Assembly (NCBI GenBank): GCA_023078685.1
Contig: JALGAS010000005.1
Coordinates: forward strand, 2,480,001 to 2,544,000
DNA length: 64,000 bases
Source: Neopestalotiopsis rosae
Taxonomy: Eukaryota > Ascomycota > Sordariomycetes > Amphisphaeriales > Sporocadaceae
Direction of reading: 5' to 3'
The position numbers and the translations under genes were made by a program. Shown in pieces: positions 1 through 11,478 of this stretch (its first letter is position 1; the number at the start of each line of letters is the position of its first letter). The notes under the pieces were generated by a model that saw nothing but the letters and a program-made list of their open reading frames with translations, did not search any database and had not been told where the DNA came from.

Positions 1-1308
1 TTGACTATTGAGGGAAATCCAGGCGACGGCGACAAAGACGACCGCCTCGTGGGCTCGGAATTGCCATGGCGAAAATGTTTCTTGTTTCTTATCGCATTAT
101 TCGCGAATTGTCTCGTATCAGGACCCGAGTATGGCCCCCTTACGTACAGCCGCCACGCCAAGACTATTATAAGACGTCTGATTGTCCTGTCCTGTCGGGC
201 GAGATCATACAACTTTGCAACAACATGAGGAAAATAAGAAACTGAGAAACAAAATGACAGGCTTACGAAAGCAGTCAGCTCTTCGGCCCAGTCTTTTGTG
301 GACCTTGTGTGAATTGACATCTGATACCCGGTTCCAGCTTCACTTTGGTTATCGGACGCGAGTAAATAAACGAGGGCCCAACTTGGAGGTGGTGGGATTC
401 TCTGATCCGACTGTCGCGGCTATACCATATCGTGCCGCTCCTCACGCAAATTCTAGAGACTCGATATTATTCCATGTGGCTAGGTCATCTGAACTATCAA
501 ATTGAGGTCAAGCGAGCGCGGCCTGAGGCTTCCGTCTGGCTTGGCATTACCACAACGACCAGGTCTGGAGCACAGCTTTGGTTCTGTTGAGTATAATGTT
601 GCGCCTCAGACTTGATGTGAGAGAGCCGGAAAGATCCTCAGACACAGCTTATTTCTTTGACCGCAGCACATGATTACATACACGTAGCTGTAGAATGCGT
701 TTTGTGACCAGTCATCTTGCACAGTGATATGCAAAGGTCGTGTTGTAGATAATACTAATGCATCACAAAATGTTCTTGCGATGTAGGACTCAGTCCATCC
801 TCATCACCTCTAGTGTGCCTCTGTGCTTGTTGAGTACATTGGCAGAAGCGATGTCCATGTTCACTTCGGCAGACATACTGGTCGCATCCTTGCTTCATGA
901 TACCATTCGGGCTGGCCCGATGGTCTTGCCGCTTCATGCGTTTCCAAAAAATCTCATTCGCCATTCCAAAAGTCTTTGCTTATGGTGTCACTGGAACACG
1001 GCCCGACTTCGACTGGTTGCTGGTATACGGCTGCATGCCCAGAAGATAACGAACCTGATCGACGTCCAGATATTGCACTCTTTGGATACATGATACTCCC
1101 GCACGACGCTTTCCATGGCTCAGTGAAGGTCAAGGGATGGCAAGTTCACTGCCCATGGTCCAGGAAGGTTGAGTAGAAGGCAAGAAACAGGAGATCACTT
1201 GTGCCATTCTTGCATTAACATGTCCATACTGCAAATGTGAATCTGCCAAAGAAGATTGTTCTTCCGAATCGCGAAACTTGATCTATCCCATACCCTACTT
1301 GTCTACAT
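1..1308. other. Intergenic stretch, no gene recognised
   Basis: Only short overlapping ORFs lie here, none with a recognisable domain, plausible splice pattern or low-complexity signature. It is the region 3' of the coiled-coil gene that ends at 1309. Confidence 0.5.
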
Positions 1309-2874
1309 CTATATTTCGGAATCAGAATCATCCTCGAGCATTTGTTTCTGCAGAGCGAGAGCCAGTTCCTTGGCCTCCTGCAAGCGCTTGATTACACTCT
1401 CATTTAGTCGGGTGGCTTATCTGACCACCTCATCGTTATGACTTCTTCCCTTTTTGGCCTCCACGGACGCCGCCGCCAACTCCCTTGCCTTGGTCCTCTT
1501 CTCCTCCAGCAGCAAGTCCCTGCATCTCCTGAGCTCTGTGCACTCTGCCTGGAGCTTTCCTACTTCCTCCTTTTCCGCCTTGAGCTTTTCGAGCTCCTCC
1601 TGGAGCTTTTCGAGTGCGTAGTCCGCACAGAGCAACTCGTCGCCAAGAATGTCTCGGTGCGACTCTGCAGTAGCAGTAGCTTCCTTCTCGCCTTCAAGGT
1701 ACGCCTTCAGGTCCTCGATCTCTTCGGCCTTTTCTTCTAAGGACTTTGTGAGAATCCAGATTTGCCCCTCCAAGTTGGCTATCGAGCCTTTGGACTTGTC
1801 GGGAGGAGCCACGCCACGCTTTAGCATCGCGTTCTCCAGCTTCAAGTTCTCGACCTCCTCTTTCAGACCAAGAGAAGACTGAAAGAGGTTTTCGACATTC
1901 TTCTGGAGCTCATCGGAAAGTTTGGTCTTCCTTTCCGCTTCCTGCTTCAACTCGGCGTTCTGTTCGTGCAAGTCCTGAACCGAGGTCTTGGCGTTATTTG
2001 CTTCGCTCAAAGCTGTATTGTACTTGTTTTCCAATTTTGCCTACTTGACTCCCAATTCTACGTGTTCAGTTTGTAATGTGTGCTGGACCTCTTTGCTTAA
2101 CCAAAGGCGATACTCGTCCTTAAATTCCTTGAAATCCTCAAAGATAGTATCTATATCCTTTTTAGATTTCTTCAGTAGCTGGTCCTTCTTATCCAGTTGA
2201 CACATTTGCTGTTCAGTCTGTTTGGTCAATTCCTCGGCCATTTCGCGGGCGGCGTCTCGTTCGCTAGCGGTCGTCTTGTGAGCTTGTTCCAACTTCTTCA
2301 GGTGTTCGTCCTGCTCTTTCAATTGCAGATTCAATCGATCAATCTGCTCAAGGTCACTCTTGTTCTCCTCCAACCATAGCTCAAACTGATCGACTCTCTT
2401 TTGTAAGTCTTCGGCAGAATCTCTTGCAGCTTTCAACTCGTCAGCATTACCATTCAAATTGCCATGGTTGAAATCTCGACCATTCCGAGCATTGACCGCT
2501 TTGAGGCTTGAAAGCGCTCCGTCAAAGTAGAAGATCATCTTTTCTTGTTCGTCCTCGAGACGGTTTAGTTAGGAAACAGGGACGGTGTCATTACCTGTTA
2601 CGTCTGCCCGGAGGCCCTCCAGCCAACCGCTGCAGCGAGTCTCAATCCGAGTTATCCACAGCTTCTCGTCCTCTGTCGGCTCTCGTCCGAGCTGGGAACT
2701 GAAATCCTGCAGCTTGTTCTGGATACGAGCATCCAAGCTCGGTGCCGCCTGGGTTTGCGGCTCCAAGGACGACTTGTAGCCATCTGCCTCGGTCTTGTAC
2801 ATCTCGAGAACGTGTTCGTTCTTGGTGGCGTCAAATCCTGCTTCAGGGACGGCCCAGATTGGCTTCAAAGACAT
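1309..2874 (-). pseudogene. Coiled-coil protein gene with two in-frame stop codons
   Basis: I do not recognise the family. The ATG at 2874 is preceded in frame by TAA. Exon 1 (2874-2595) encodes about 93 residues and is followed by a 51-nt intron (2544-2594, GTAATG...CTAAC...CAAG) that restores frame. Exon 2 encodes a long Glu/Lys/Leu/Gln-rich coiled coil. It meets TAG at 2041-2043 and TAA at 1417-1419, yet the same frame continues as heptad-rich coiled coil after each stop and finishes with an acidic tail (LEDDSDSEI) at TAG 1309. Without the two stops the frame is about 505 codons. Each stop could come from one C-to-T change of CAG or CAA (Gln). The first could also be removed by a weak 48-nt in-frame intron (donor GTCCAG). 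A decayed gene, a truncated allele producing about 260 residues, or sequence error are all possible. Confidence 0.6.
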
Positions 2875-4870
2875 CTCGATTTATGACAGTTGGGAGTACT
2901 CACTATTGTGGTTGGGTTGATTTGATCATTTTGATTATTCCGGTTCCATCAGACATTTATATAGTACATAACTACTAATAACGTCTACATCAGCTATGCT
3001 CCTGGATATTTCTAGATTACAAAAGGTGCCGTAACATAAAAATTGGCTTGTAGTATCAACACATTGATGTCACAAAGAACTTTTAGATTCAACAAAGAAA
3101 TAAACTGTTCATAGTTCTGGAGAATTGTCTTGCATCATCAAAAAATTGTGTTCAGATAAATTGTCATGCCCGACCATCATAGGCCGGAGCTGTAGGAGTC
3201 TCAAACCCAGATGCTTTACCTGCCTCCTACCTAGGTGGGTTTTAAGGATGACATTTGACGGCGAAGACGCTCGATTAGGAGAAAAGAAAAGACAGCCCTG
3301 TATTGAACAGCTGAGCCTCATGCTTTCTCATTACTCTCGTTTCGCCAACATTCCATATGCCACGTATGTCAAAGAAAATGCGCCTCCAGACTTGGACCAG
3401 CCAGACAATGCACATGCCGCGGCTACGGGTATGCTCGAGATGGCCACAAGCACATAAGCATCGGGTATTACACTGGATATCGCATGGGAAATCAATCATA
3501 TGTCTCAACAAGCCAGTGAGCCCCCAGGGGGTTTGTCTAGCATAGTGGTGGGCCAGCCCGGGCTTCTTTGGTGTACCTGATACTCCCGCCGTGGGCTGCG
3601 GGCCACTAACGCCCATAAAACAAGACCTGGACAGGACCAAATAACCGCTCTGGGTTCGAGGAGGCCTGACTCTTGTGCGTCCGGCTGCCTGGAGCCAATC
3701 GAATGCACATGGGCTGGATGAGATGAATCGGTACGAGCATCCCTTGCGTCAGACCAAAACACCCTGGACCCATGTGAGAATTACGCTCGGCAGCCTATCC
3801 GCAGAATGTGGTTGGGCGACGAAAGACAACTTAAAGTGAAAGTAGATTCATGGGGCGTCTTGTTCATTCGTTTTACCACAGGTCTACTTGATTCGATGAT
3901 TCATCTCATCCCAGTGAGACGGAGTCTCAGTAGGCTTGGGCGGCTGCGTTTTCAACGTTTGAGAAGATATGGATGCCAACTCATCATATCTACTGGTACA
4001 TTGAACAGACTGCCGTCTGCGGGAAATGAATGATGTTAGGAGATGCCTCCTGACGCACAACGAACAATAGGTTTTAAGGTACAGCTGGAAAGAGGGAGGC
4101 GTATAATGCCTCGTCTATTGTCGCAGGGGCCTCACACAAAGGATTCTGCGGATATCTGATCAAGTGATTCTGTATTGGGAACACTTGGGTATCTCTCTCA
4201 CATTGATGTATGTCGAAATCTTCATTGTATCTCAGACAAGCAAATGTGGTGATATTGGTTCTTCGTGTACTCGTTCTACGAAATTTTGGTTCAGGATAGT
4301 TGGCTTGTTCGACTCCATAAGGCCGATGACGTGCAACTTATGCTCAAAGCCTGCCTCCTTCCCTAGCCTATGTAGTCGAGTCGTCAGTCACACTGAAGTC
4401 CTGATGAATAACGGATGGAAATGATTGGCAGGCAAATTTCGTTCGACAGTAGCGCTCTAGTTTCATGATTACGAATGGACCTGTCAATTTCATATTCTCA
4501 ACTCTTTCTCGGAGAGAGCAAAGTTATGCTTCCACGCAATGCTTTCAGTGTGGCGGGAGAGAGGAAGAGAGACGAAAAGACAATATCTAATGAGTGACTA
4601 CCAAAAGCGCCGTCCAGCTACTGGCAGCCCTGCTGCAAGCAAAAGGCCGACCAATAAGCTGTTTAAAACCAAGGACATCTGTGTAAAAAGTCAACCGCCT
4701 GTATGAGGCGGATCACTGCACCCCAAACCACCATAACACGAACGCCATTGCAAGAACACACACACTTTCACCAAGGGTATCTACTTCAACCATTCTTGCG
4801 ATGCCCCATCTCCAATTTGCACCGAGTTCATTCGTCTTTCCACCGTATTACACATGAGGATTAAAACCTA
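2875..4870. other. Intergenic, no gene recognised
   Basis: Small ORFs on both strands have no domain character. The stretch holds the upstream region of the coiled-coil gene and the 3' flank of the RTA1-like gene. I see no tRNA, repeat array or mobile element. Confidence 0.5.
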
Positions 4871-6175
4871 TTACCATAACTGCTCGGAATCAACCATGTT
4901 TCGCCTCTGATCGACCATGGTCCGTTGCGAGGGCGGCGGGATCATTGATCGCCGGGGCGACGTCTTGGGGGAGTACACGTTCTTAGGCGACTGGCCGTGG
5001 GGCGAATACGCCTGGTACGTCTGCGGCGAGTGCATGTTGCTGCTGTTGTTGCCGGGCGAGTATGTGGTGGCCGCCGCCGCCTCGCCCGACGACGGCTGGA
5101 GGCTGCTGACCCGCGTGTGGTAGGGGGCGTACGAGGCCCGCTCCAGCTGGATGGGCGCGGGACGACCTCCGCCGCCGACTGCGGCCTTTGCGCCCTTTTG
5201 CGTCATGCGGCGGTCGTGGAGCGAGGTGCCGTCGGCGAACCAGGCAGAACTCAGCATCTTGCCGGGGAACAGGACCAGGAGTAGTGCGGTGGCGACAAAG
5301 ACAAAGGCGCCGTCTAGGACGAGGAACATGACTTCGCTCCGTTCCATGGCTGAAAAGTCCCTGGCGACGGCAATGGTTCGGTAAATTGCGCGTGCCAAAA
5401 GAAGCAAGGTGGTGAGGGTGATTCCTGTTTATAAGTTGTCAGCCTTTGGCCGCATCTCTCATGAACGTGCTTGCTTACCAAAAAGAAATGACTTGAATCG
5501 AGCTGTGTCATGTACTGTGGGCGAACCTCTATCCCAACCTCCTTTCCTTTGTCGAACCGCGAGCGCAAAGCGGAAACCGAGGACCACAAAGACGAGCAGA
5601 CTGAACAGGTGTATTGCCAAGCCCGCGACCAGTAGACGGATTCCAAAGTTGTACTGTGATCATTAGCATACACAATAAACTGTCGCTTACGAAACTTGGA
5701 GGTTTACCAGTATGGTATTATCTGATACTGTTGATAATACGGCGCCAACAGCCTGAAGAACAAGACAAATAATAGTGAAGGCGTAGAATACCACGTTGTG
5801 CCAAGTTGGCCTCCACGGTCGATACTGTTCACCATACGCCGCCACGATCGGGGGCATCAGTCGAAACGCGGCCAGAGAGATGACTGTAGGTGCCAGAACC
5901 GTCCCGAGCTGCGACAGAGCATAGTCTGCTCTGGTTTGATTCCTGCTCAGCGCGAGCAGGATACGACCAACATAGCCGATGACCTCGAGGAGCAGACCGG
6001 AAAATATCGTCGTGGAGAAGACGGTGCTGTGATACCGGGCTCCCAGAACGCAAGAAACCGGAAGGAGGACGGCGAACAGAGCGAGCAGGGCTGCGTTGCC
6101 GGCCAGCGAATGTGAGTATTGGAGGATGGCGTATAAGCAGTCGTCCCTGCTACATTCTCCGCCTGTCCTGGCCAT
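4871..6175 (-). CDS. RTA1-like lipid-translocating exporter family membrane protein
   Basis: Three exons (6175-5708, 5653-5479, 5424-4871) joined by two 54-nt introns (GTAAAC...CACAG and GTAAGC...AACAG) give 398 residues. The first two thirds carry about seven hydrophobic segments. The order matches the RTA1 family: an N-terminal segment with a short Cys-containing lumenal stretch, a GLLLEVIGYVGR segment, a YNFGIR...GLAIHLFSLLVF segment in exon 2, and LLLARAIYRTIAVARDFS...ERSEVMF opening exon 3, which corresponds to the family's conserved IYR...E region. The remaining 120 or so residues are a cytosolic-looking tail rich in Ser, Pro, Tyr and Asn. Family members (yeast RTA1, RSB1) are linked to lipid or sphingoid-base movement and to resistance to toxic compounds; the substrate here is unknown. 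The fit of all three exons to one family makes the splicing model reliable. Confidence 0.88.
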
Positions 6176-8125
6176 CTTGTCTTCTCAGAATTCTGACATT
6201 CAGAAAGATTGAAAAGAGGAGTTTTTCGATTAGGGGGAAGACTCGGTCCATGCAATGCTACCAAGGTGCCACTGATATACCGAACAAGACAACAAGTCCG
6301 CTAAGCCCTCGAGACCAGGTCAGGGCCGCCCCGCGCACGCTCAGGATGGAGGGATGGATGGGGGGTCCATTCGGAAAGCAAAGACTAGGGACCGGACCGA
6401 GTAGTGCTCGCCCGATCTGGCTGGTCTTTCTCTGCTTCTCAATGGTCGGATTGGGGGATAGGGCACCCTTGCGATCCGCATATGCAGTACTACATGTTGG
6501 TTCGTTGCCTTCCTGCTTGGCTTTTGCATATGCCAACGGTCATCTGGAAAGAGGACAAGGTCATGCCCTAACAGCCCTGACAACCTGGCTACGGGAGTGG
6601 ACCGGCTCTAAGCATGGTGTCAGTCACCGGAGCCAGCAGCCGGCCTTGGGGGGAGTTCATCTCAGCCTACCACAATGATCAGAGTTATGGAGCTGGGAGA
6701 TGGCAAACACAATCCATGAACGTATGTCAGTTCAGTGGGACGACGAGTCCAATAAAGTCTGTCTATTTGACAGTCTTTGTCCCAGCAGTATGGTTCAACT
6801 ATAGAACCCTGGACAAGACCACCAATCAGAAGGAGCAACGTAAATTGACGCGGCTATTGTTTGGCTGTGATTGGACAGTTTGCTCCCAACCGTTCAATGT
6901 ATTGCGCAACTCTGTAAACGCGATCTACACTGAAAAGACGTGCATTGGCTCGGATATCGCTCGAAAGAGAGTTGGCTCATCGATAATACATTCTTTCATT
7001 CTAATCATTTGAGACATTGAGAGCGTGAACATGTGTTGTTGAATCTTGCGGCAGGGTCCTGCCACCATGACCTTGGTTTTTCCCGAGGACGAGCAGACAA
7101 AACTGTAGGTCCAGGAAAAGATCAGAAAAGAAGAATGAAAGAGGCACGAAATCTTCGCAAGCTGCCAAGAACCACCTCGCTGGTGTTGGTGATGTTGCGA
7201 TACCATTGCGGGTACATTTTGAGTCTAGGGTATAAGTCGCACCTTGGCCAACAGATGCTCACTTAACCCTACACTGCCACCTCCAACCTTTGACCAACTA
7301 CCGAAGTCTATTTAGTGGAATGGAACATGATAGTCAACAATTTGTGGGTTTCTACAAAGATAGATAGATATGTATGCAGTAAGTGCACCGCGCTTAAAAC
7401 AGTGGTCCAAGAGCTCTGGATTTAAGCGCAGTTGGTACCATGATCGAGAGCATCATGCAGTTTGTTCTTCCCAAGCCAAGGAAGCCATATCTTTGGGAAT
7501 GTGATCCCAACCCTGCCTTTGCAGATTATCGTCAAGTATGCCTGCAATCCAGTGTGTGTACGTACGTTGGGTTCCCAGAGATTCAATCATGCATGATGCA
7601 CGTCGAGAATTGGCGACAGGGTTTCCTGATCTGGTATTCTTTTGAGAAGTCTGTCTGTCCTCCTAGGATGTCTGATCCAGCTTGGCGGAGTAGTCTGCAA
7701 TTGGCACATTGGGAATGACCCTGCCTAACAGCAGAGGTCTGTCGAGTATCGAAATATTGCGGATTTAGATCGAATAGTTTCATAATTCGTTAGAATCAGG
7801 AAATCACGGCATCATGAGGCTGTAGAAACCGAGTATTTAGGAGATTATCGCGACGATTGTATAGTGGAAGGTAGCCACTTCCAGCCAATCCTTTTAGTGA
7901 TGAATGACGTCAAGGGGGTCCGTCCCAGCGCCCGTGTCGCGTTCCGATTATTTGCTGCCAGCAATCCGATATTGAGTATCATTCAACACCAATGACAACA
8001 AAAAAATGTTTCAACAAGGACTATGATGACTATTCGTCTGGGCCGGAATGAATAATGGACTGCAACAGATATCTAAACACCACCATCACCACCACTACCA
8101 TCAACACCACTGGAGCTGAGATGCA
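6176..8125. other. Intergenic between divergent RTA1-like and lipase genes
   Basis: The two flanking genes are transcribed away from each other, so both promoters lie here. ORFs up to 188 codons overlap on both strands but have no family resemblance. A CAC/CAT-rich stretch (about 8075-8110) precedes the lipase start. Confidence 0.5.
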
Positions 8126-9278
8126 ATGACAACAATGACCCTGAAGCGTGTCCTTCCAAGTTGCCGGGCTCGCACCTTTTACAACCATGCCCAAGTCCTT
8201 TGCTGCAGCTCCAGCATAGGCTGTAGTCATGAGACAGCACTCTCCTATTCTCGTGCAAGTAGTAGAAGATGCTACTCCGGTGCAGCTGATAGTGATCCTA
8301 GACTCAAGGCACTCGGCCGGAGGATAGAGGATGACTACGCCAAGATAAGAGAAAACTACGGTACGAACTCTCTTTACTTGTCACTTTCTTCCTCAAGCTA
8401 ACCATGTAAAAACATAGCAACCCCCAAACTACCCATTGTCCTCGCGCACGGGCTGCTGGGCTTTGCCGAGCTCAAGGTGGCCGGCGACCTGCTGCCGCCG
8501 GTGCACTACTGGTGGGGGATCGCCGACGCCCTCCGGGCCAACGGCGTCGAGGTCATCACGGCGGCGGTGCCCCCGTCGGGCAGCATCGAGCAGCGCGCCG
8601 AGAAGCTCGGGGAGCACATAGCCCGGGTGGCCGGCGGCCGGAGCGTCAACATCATCGCGCACAGCATGGGCGGGCTGGACGCGCGCTACATGATCTCCCA
8701 CCTGCAGCCGGCCAACGTCGACGTGGCCTCGCTGGTGACCGTCGCCACGCCGCACCACGGCAGCGCGTTTGCCGACTTCGTCTTTGACGAGATTGGCGAG
8801 GAGAGGCTGCCGCAGCTGTACGGCGTGGCGCGCCGGCTGGGCGTCGAGACGGGCGCCTTTGCCCAGCTGACGCAGAGGTACATGACGGAAGACTTCAACC
8901 CCAAGACGCCCGACGACCCGTCGGTGCGGTACTTTTCCTACGGCGCCATGATGGGCCGCCCCCCTCTGCTGAGCCCGTTCCGGACCACCTGGCAGGTCAT
9001 GCAGAACGCCGAAGGGCCAAACGACGGGCTGGTCAGCGTCCAGTCCAGCCAGTGGGGCGACTACAAGGGCACGCTGGTCGGCGTGAGCCATCTGGATCTG
9101 ATCAACTGGACCAACAGGTTGAGATGGACAATGAAGAAGATATGGTTTGGAAAGAATCCATCGTAAGTCGCCTGCAGAACTTTTCCACTCTACAAGACAC
9201 TAACGGATTTATCACAGGTTCAACGCAGTTGCGTTTTATCTAGACATTGCAGATATGCTTGCGAAAGAAGACCTATAA
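8126..9278 (+). CDS. Alpha/beta-hydrolase lipase, probably mitochondrial (Tgl2-like)
   Basis: Three exons (8126-8360, 8418-9162, 9218-9278) with introns of 57 and 55 nt (GTACGA...ACATAG; GTAAGT...CACTAAC...CACAG) give 346 residues. The first 50 or so residues are rich in Arg, Ser and Cys and poor in acidic residues, ending near RRCYS, as expected of a mitochondrial targeting peptide. The hydrolase domain opens with PIVLAHGLLGF (oxyanion-hole HG). The nucleophile elbow is AHSMGG with Ser161; Ala in place of the first Gly is known in some lipase subfamilies. A VTVATPHHGSAFADF segment and a late GPNDGLVSVQSS...HLDLINW region probably supply the acid and the catalytic His. Yeast TGL2 is a mitochondrial triacylglycerol lipase of this type; the exact substrate is inferred. 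Exon 2 is more GC-rich than its surroundings. Confidence 0.85.
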
Positions 9279-9756
9279 AGCATAGACTGCTACTTGAGAA
9301 AATTCAAACAAGGCCAGGTACAGGCCTCCCACCAGATTTCAACAGCCATCAATATTGCAAACCAGATCTCTGCAGTTCCAGAGAAAGTCAGAGCATGGAG
9401 TCGAAGAGCATGAAATGGGGTTTTTAAACCAGTGGACGGAGACTCATACTCCCGGAGCATTCTCATCACCTGGAGGATTAGTGTTGGGCGGACACTTTTG
9501 TAACATGTCAAAGGCGCATGACTAATAGCATGCATGGCTTGTCGATGACAGAGAATATAGAATATAGAAATATTTCTTCAAGAAAGACCATTATATTCCT
9601 AGCCATGACCTGGCCGCTGAGTATATATATAAGAAGATTTGACCATTGCCCTAAGTCCAAACGCCTTGGTATTGATTTTCTTGTTTCCATGTGTATATAG
9701 GTAGCCGCTTTGAAGCAAATATACAATCTCGTCAGCCAATGCACTTGTCCCAAAAC
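9279..9756. other. Convergent 3' intergenic spacer
   Basis: A short AT-richer spacer between the lipase and monooxygenase 3' ends; only small ORFs, nothing recognised. Confidence 0.6.
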
Positions 9757-11478
9757 TCAATGCCCATTGACACCATTAACTTTTGCCGCAGTCCTCGTCG
9801 CCGTATTCAGCTTCTTCTTCTGCTGGCCAACAACGGCACCACCATTTGTGCCTTGTTCGCCATCCTCCTGGCGATTAACATTATCATCCCAGAGCAACAT
9901 GTCGAGCAGCTCCACGGCCTCGCGGTTCTGGCCCGCCACGTCAAAGTCGTTGGTGAAGCTGCTCATCTCGGCGAAAAAGGCCCTCATGCGCTCGGGGCTC
10001 TCGTGCATCATCATCTTTTCGTTGTCGCCGTCACCGTCGCCGCCGCCGCCCGGGACCTCCTCGACGTAGGCATAGACGCGGCCAAACTTGCGCGCCAGGT
10101 CCACCACGCGCTGGCTCCGCTGCCGCCTCACCACGTCGTAGGCGCGCAGCGCGGTGCGGATGGCGGCCGCGGCATCCCAGTGCAGTTCTGCCGATGATGT
10201 TGATGATGATGGCGGCAATGACGGTGCTGCCAAAGTGATATTCTTGGCGTCCTTGTCGGCCAAAGAAGAGGTATTCTGTTGTTGTTGTTGTTGCTGTTGT
10301 TGTCGTCTTCGTTGCACATGCTTCTGCTGGAGCTCTTCGAGCCGCGCAAACAGCGCGGCCAGCACGGCCGCGTCCTCGAGGGCCTGCGCCGCCCCGTTGC
10401 CGGCAAAGGGGAGCGAGGCGTGCGCGGCGTCGCCCATCATGGCCACGGCGCCCCGTGCGTAAAAGGGGGCGTGGTCGTGGTCCGCCGGCTTCCACGACGC
10501 GCTCGTGTCCCGCGCCACCATGCGGATGATCTCTTGGGCCTCGTCCGTGTAGTCGCCGTAGTTGGCCGGGTCGAGCTTCTTCTGGTCGGCCCCGGGCCCG
10601 ACCTCCCTGTCGCCGGTGGTGGTGGTATTGGTCGTGCCGGGGCCCCCCTCGGGCAGTGTTGTTGATGGTGCCGCGACCAGGTCCGGGTTCGATACGCCGC
10701 GGACTGCCACCCCGGCGCTTAGTCTTGTTCCCTTGTTCAGCGGGATCAGGTTGACGTGGCCCCGGGGCCCCAGGAGGATCGGAACGCCAGTACCGCACCA
10801 CTTATCGTCGATACAGCGCCTTGCTTCGTCCATGGAGACCATGGTTCGGTACACCACCCAGTTGTCGTGGTTCTTGGGTGCCGTGGCCGGGTGGTCTGCG
10901 CCGAGCAGATGACTCCGGGTAAGACTGTGTACGCCGTCGGCACCAATGAGCACGTCGGCCTCGGCTTTGGTTCCATCCGTAAAGGTGATGCTAACCATGT
11001 CCCGCTGATCAGGCCCCTCTTTGCCCGTCGCTTGCTTCTCTGTAATGGCAGCCAGCTTCTTGCCAAAAACGACAGTCTCCTTGGGCAGCAGACTCCAGAA
11101 CCCGTCCAAGAGATCCGACCTGGCAATGCTCATACGGCCCTTGGCTCGCCCGAGCTCGGCCACGCGGGTGCCCTTGTTCTCGCCGTGCGCCAGGATGACC
11201 TCGGTCGCCATCTCCATGTCCTGGTCGGCGGCCATAATGTGCGCCTTGTCAAAGTAGGCGCCGCGCAGCTCCGGGCCAATGAGGGTCATGGCCTTGATGG
11301 CGTTCAGGTGCAGCGCCAGCCCAGCGCCCACATCCCGATACTGCGGTACCGATTCATAGACCCGGACCTCGACGTGCGGCAGCTTAACCAGCCCAAAGGC
11401 CAGCGCCAGGCCGGCAATGCCGCCCCCGGCGATCGCGACCTGGATCTTGTCCTTGACTTGTGGTGCAATGTCACCCAT
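9757..11478 (-). CDS. FAD-dependent monooxygenase, salicylate hydroxylase-like
   Basis: One uninterrupted 573-residue frame. It has the three hallmarks of class A flavoprotein hydroxylases: an N-terminal dinucleotide-binding motif AGGGIAGLAL (residues 17-26), a central GADGVHS (179-185), and GDAAHASLPFAGNGAAQALEDA (349-370), where Asp350 contacts the flavin ribityl chain. Such enzymes use NAD(P)H and O2 to hydroxylate aromatic substrates; salicylate is the best-known substrate of the nearest group, but the substrate here is not shown by sequence. Two low-complexity inserts stand out: a Thr/Gly/Pro-rich stretch (about 270-300) and a run of nine Gln (393-401) followed by a Ser-rich linker, placing the protein above the usual 420-450 residues. 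There is no signal peptide and no adjacent biosynthetic enzyme. The gene runs the same way as KEX1 upstream. Confidence 0.9.
   Translation of the reverse strand: MGDIAPQVKDKIQVAIAGGGIAGLALAFGLVKLPHVEVRVYESVPQYRDVGAGLALHLNAIKAMTLIGPELRGAYFDKAHIMAADQDMEMATEVILAHGENKGTRVAELGRAKGRMSIARSDLLDGFWSLLPKETVVFGKKLAAITEKQATGKEGPDQRDMVSITFTDGTKAEADVLIGADGVHSLTRSHLLGADHPATAPKNHDNWVVYRTMVSMDEARRCIDDKWCGTGVPILLGPRGHVNLIPLNKGTRLSAGVAVRGVSNPDLVAAPSTTLPEGGPGTTNTTTTGDREVGPGADQKKLDPANYGDYTDEAQEIIRMVARDTSASWKPADHDHAPFYARGAVAMMGDAAHASLPFAGNGAAQALEDAAVLAALFARLEELQQKHVQRRRQQQQQQQQQNTSSLADKDAKNITLAAPSLPPSSSTSSAELHWDAAAAIRTALRAYDVVRRQRSQRVVDLARKFGRVYAYVEEVPGGGGDGDGDNEKMMMHESPERMRAFFAEMSSFTNDFDVAGQNREAVELLDMLLWDDNVNRQEDGEQGTNGGAVVGQQKKKLNTATRTAAKVNGVNGH

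Noticed and set aside
2041..2088. 48-nt intron removing the first stop of the coiled-coil gene
   Set aside because: Frame-preserving, but the donor GTCCAG is poor and the branch site weak, and the skipped segment keeps coiled-coil character; kept only as an alternative.
3640..3660. GGGTTCGAGG as a tRNA B box
   Set aside because: No T-stem partner and no A box upstream.
6112..6678. 188-codon plus-strand ORF
   Set aside because: Overlaps the first exon and promoter of the RTA1-like gene on the other strand; composition is not protein-like.
8429..9091. 220-codon minus-strand ORF
   Set aside because: GC-driven shadow of the lipase exon, rich in His/Arg/Gly without domain character.
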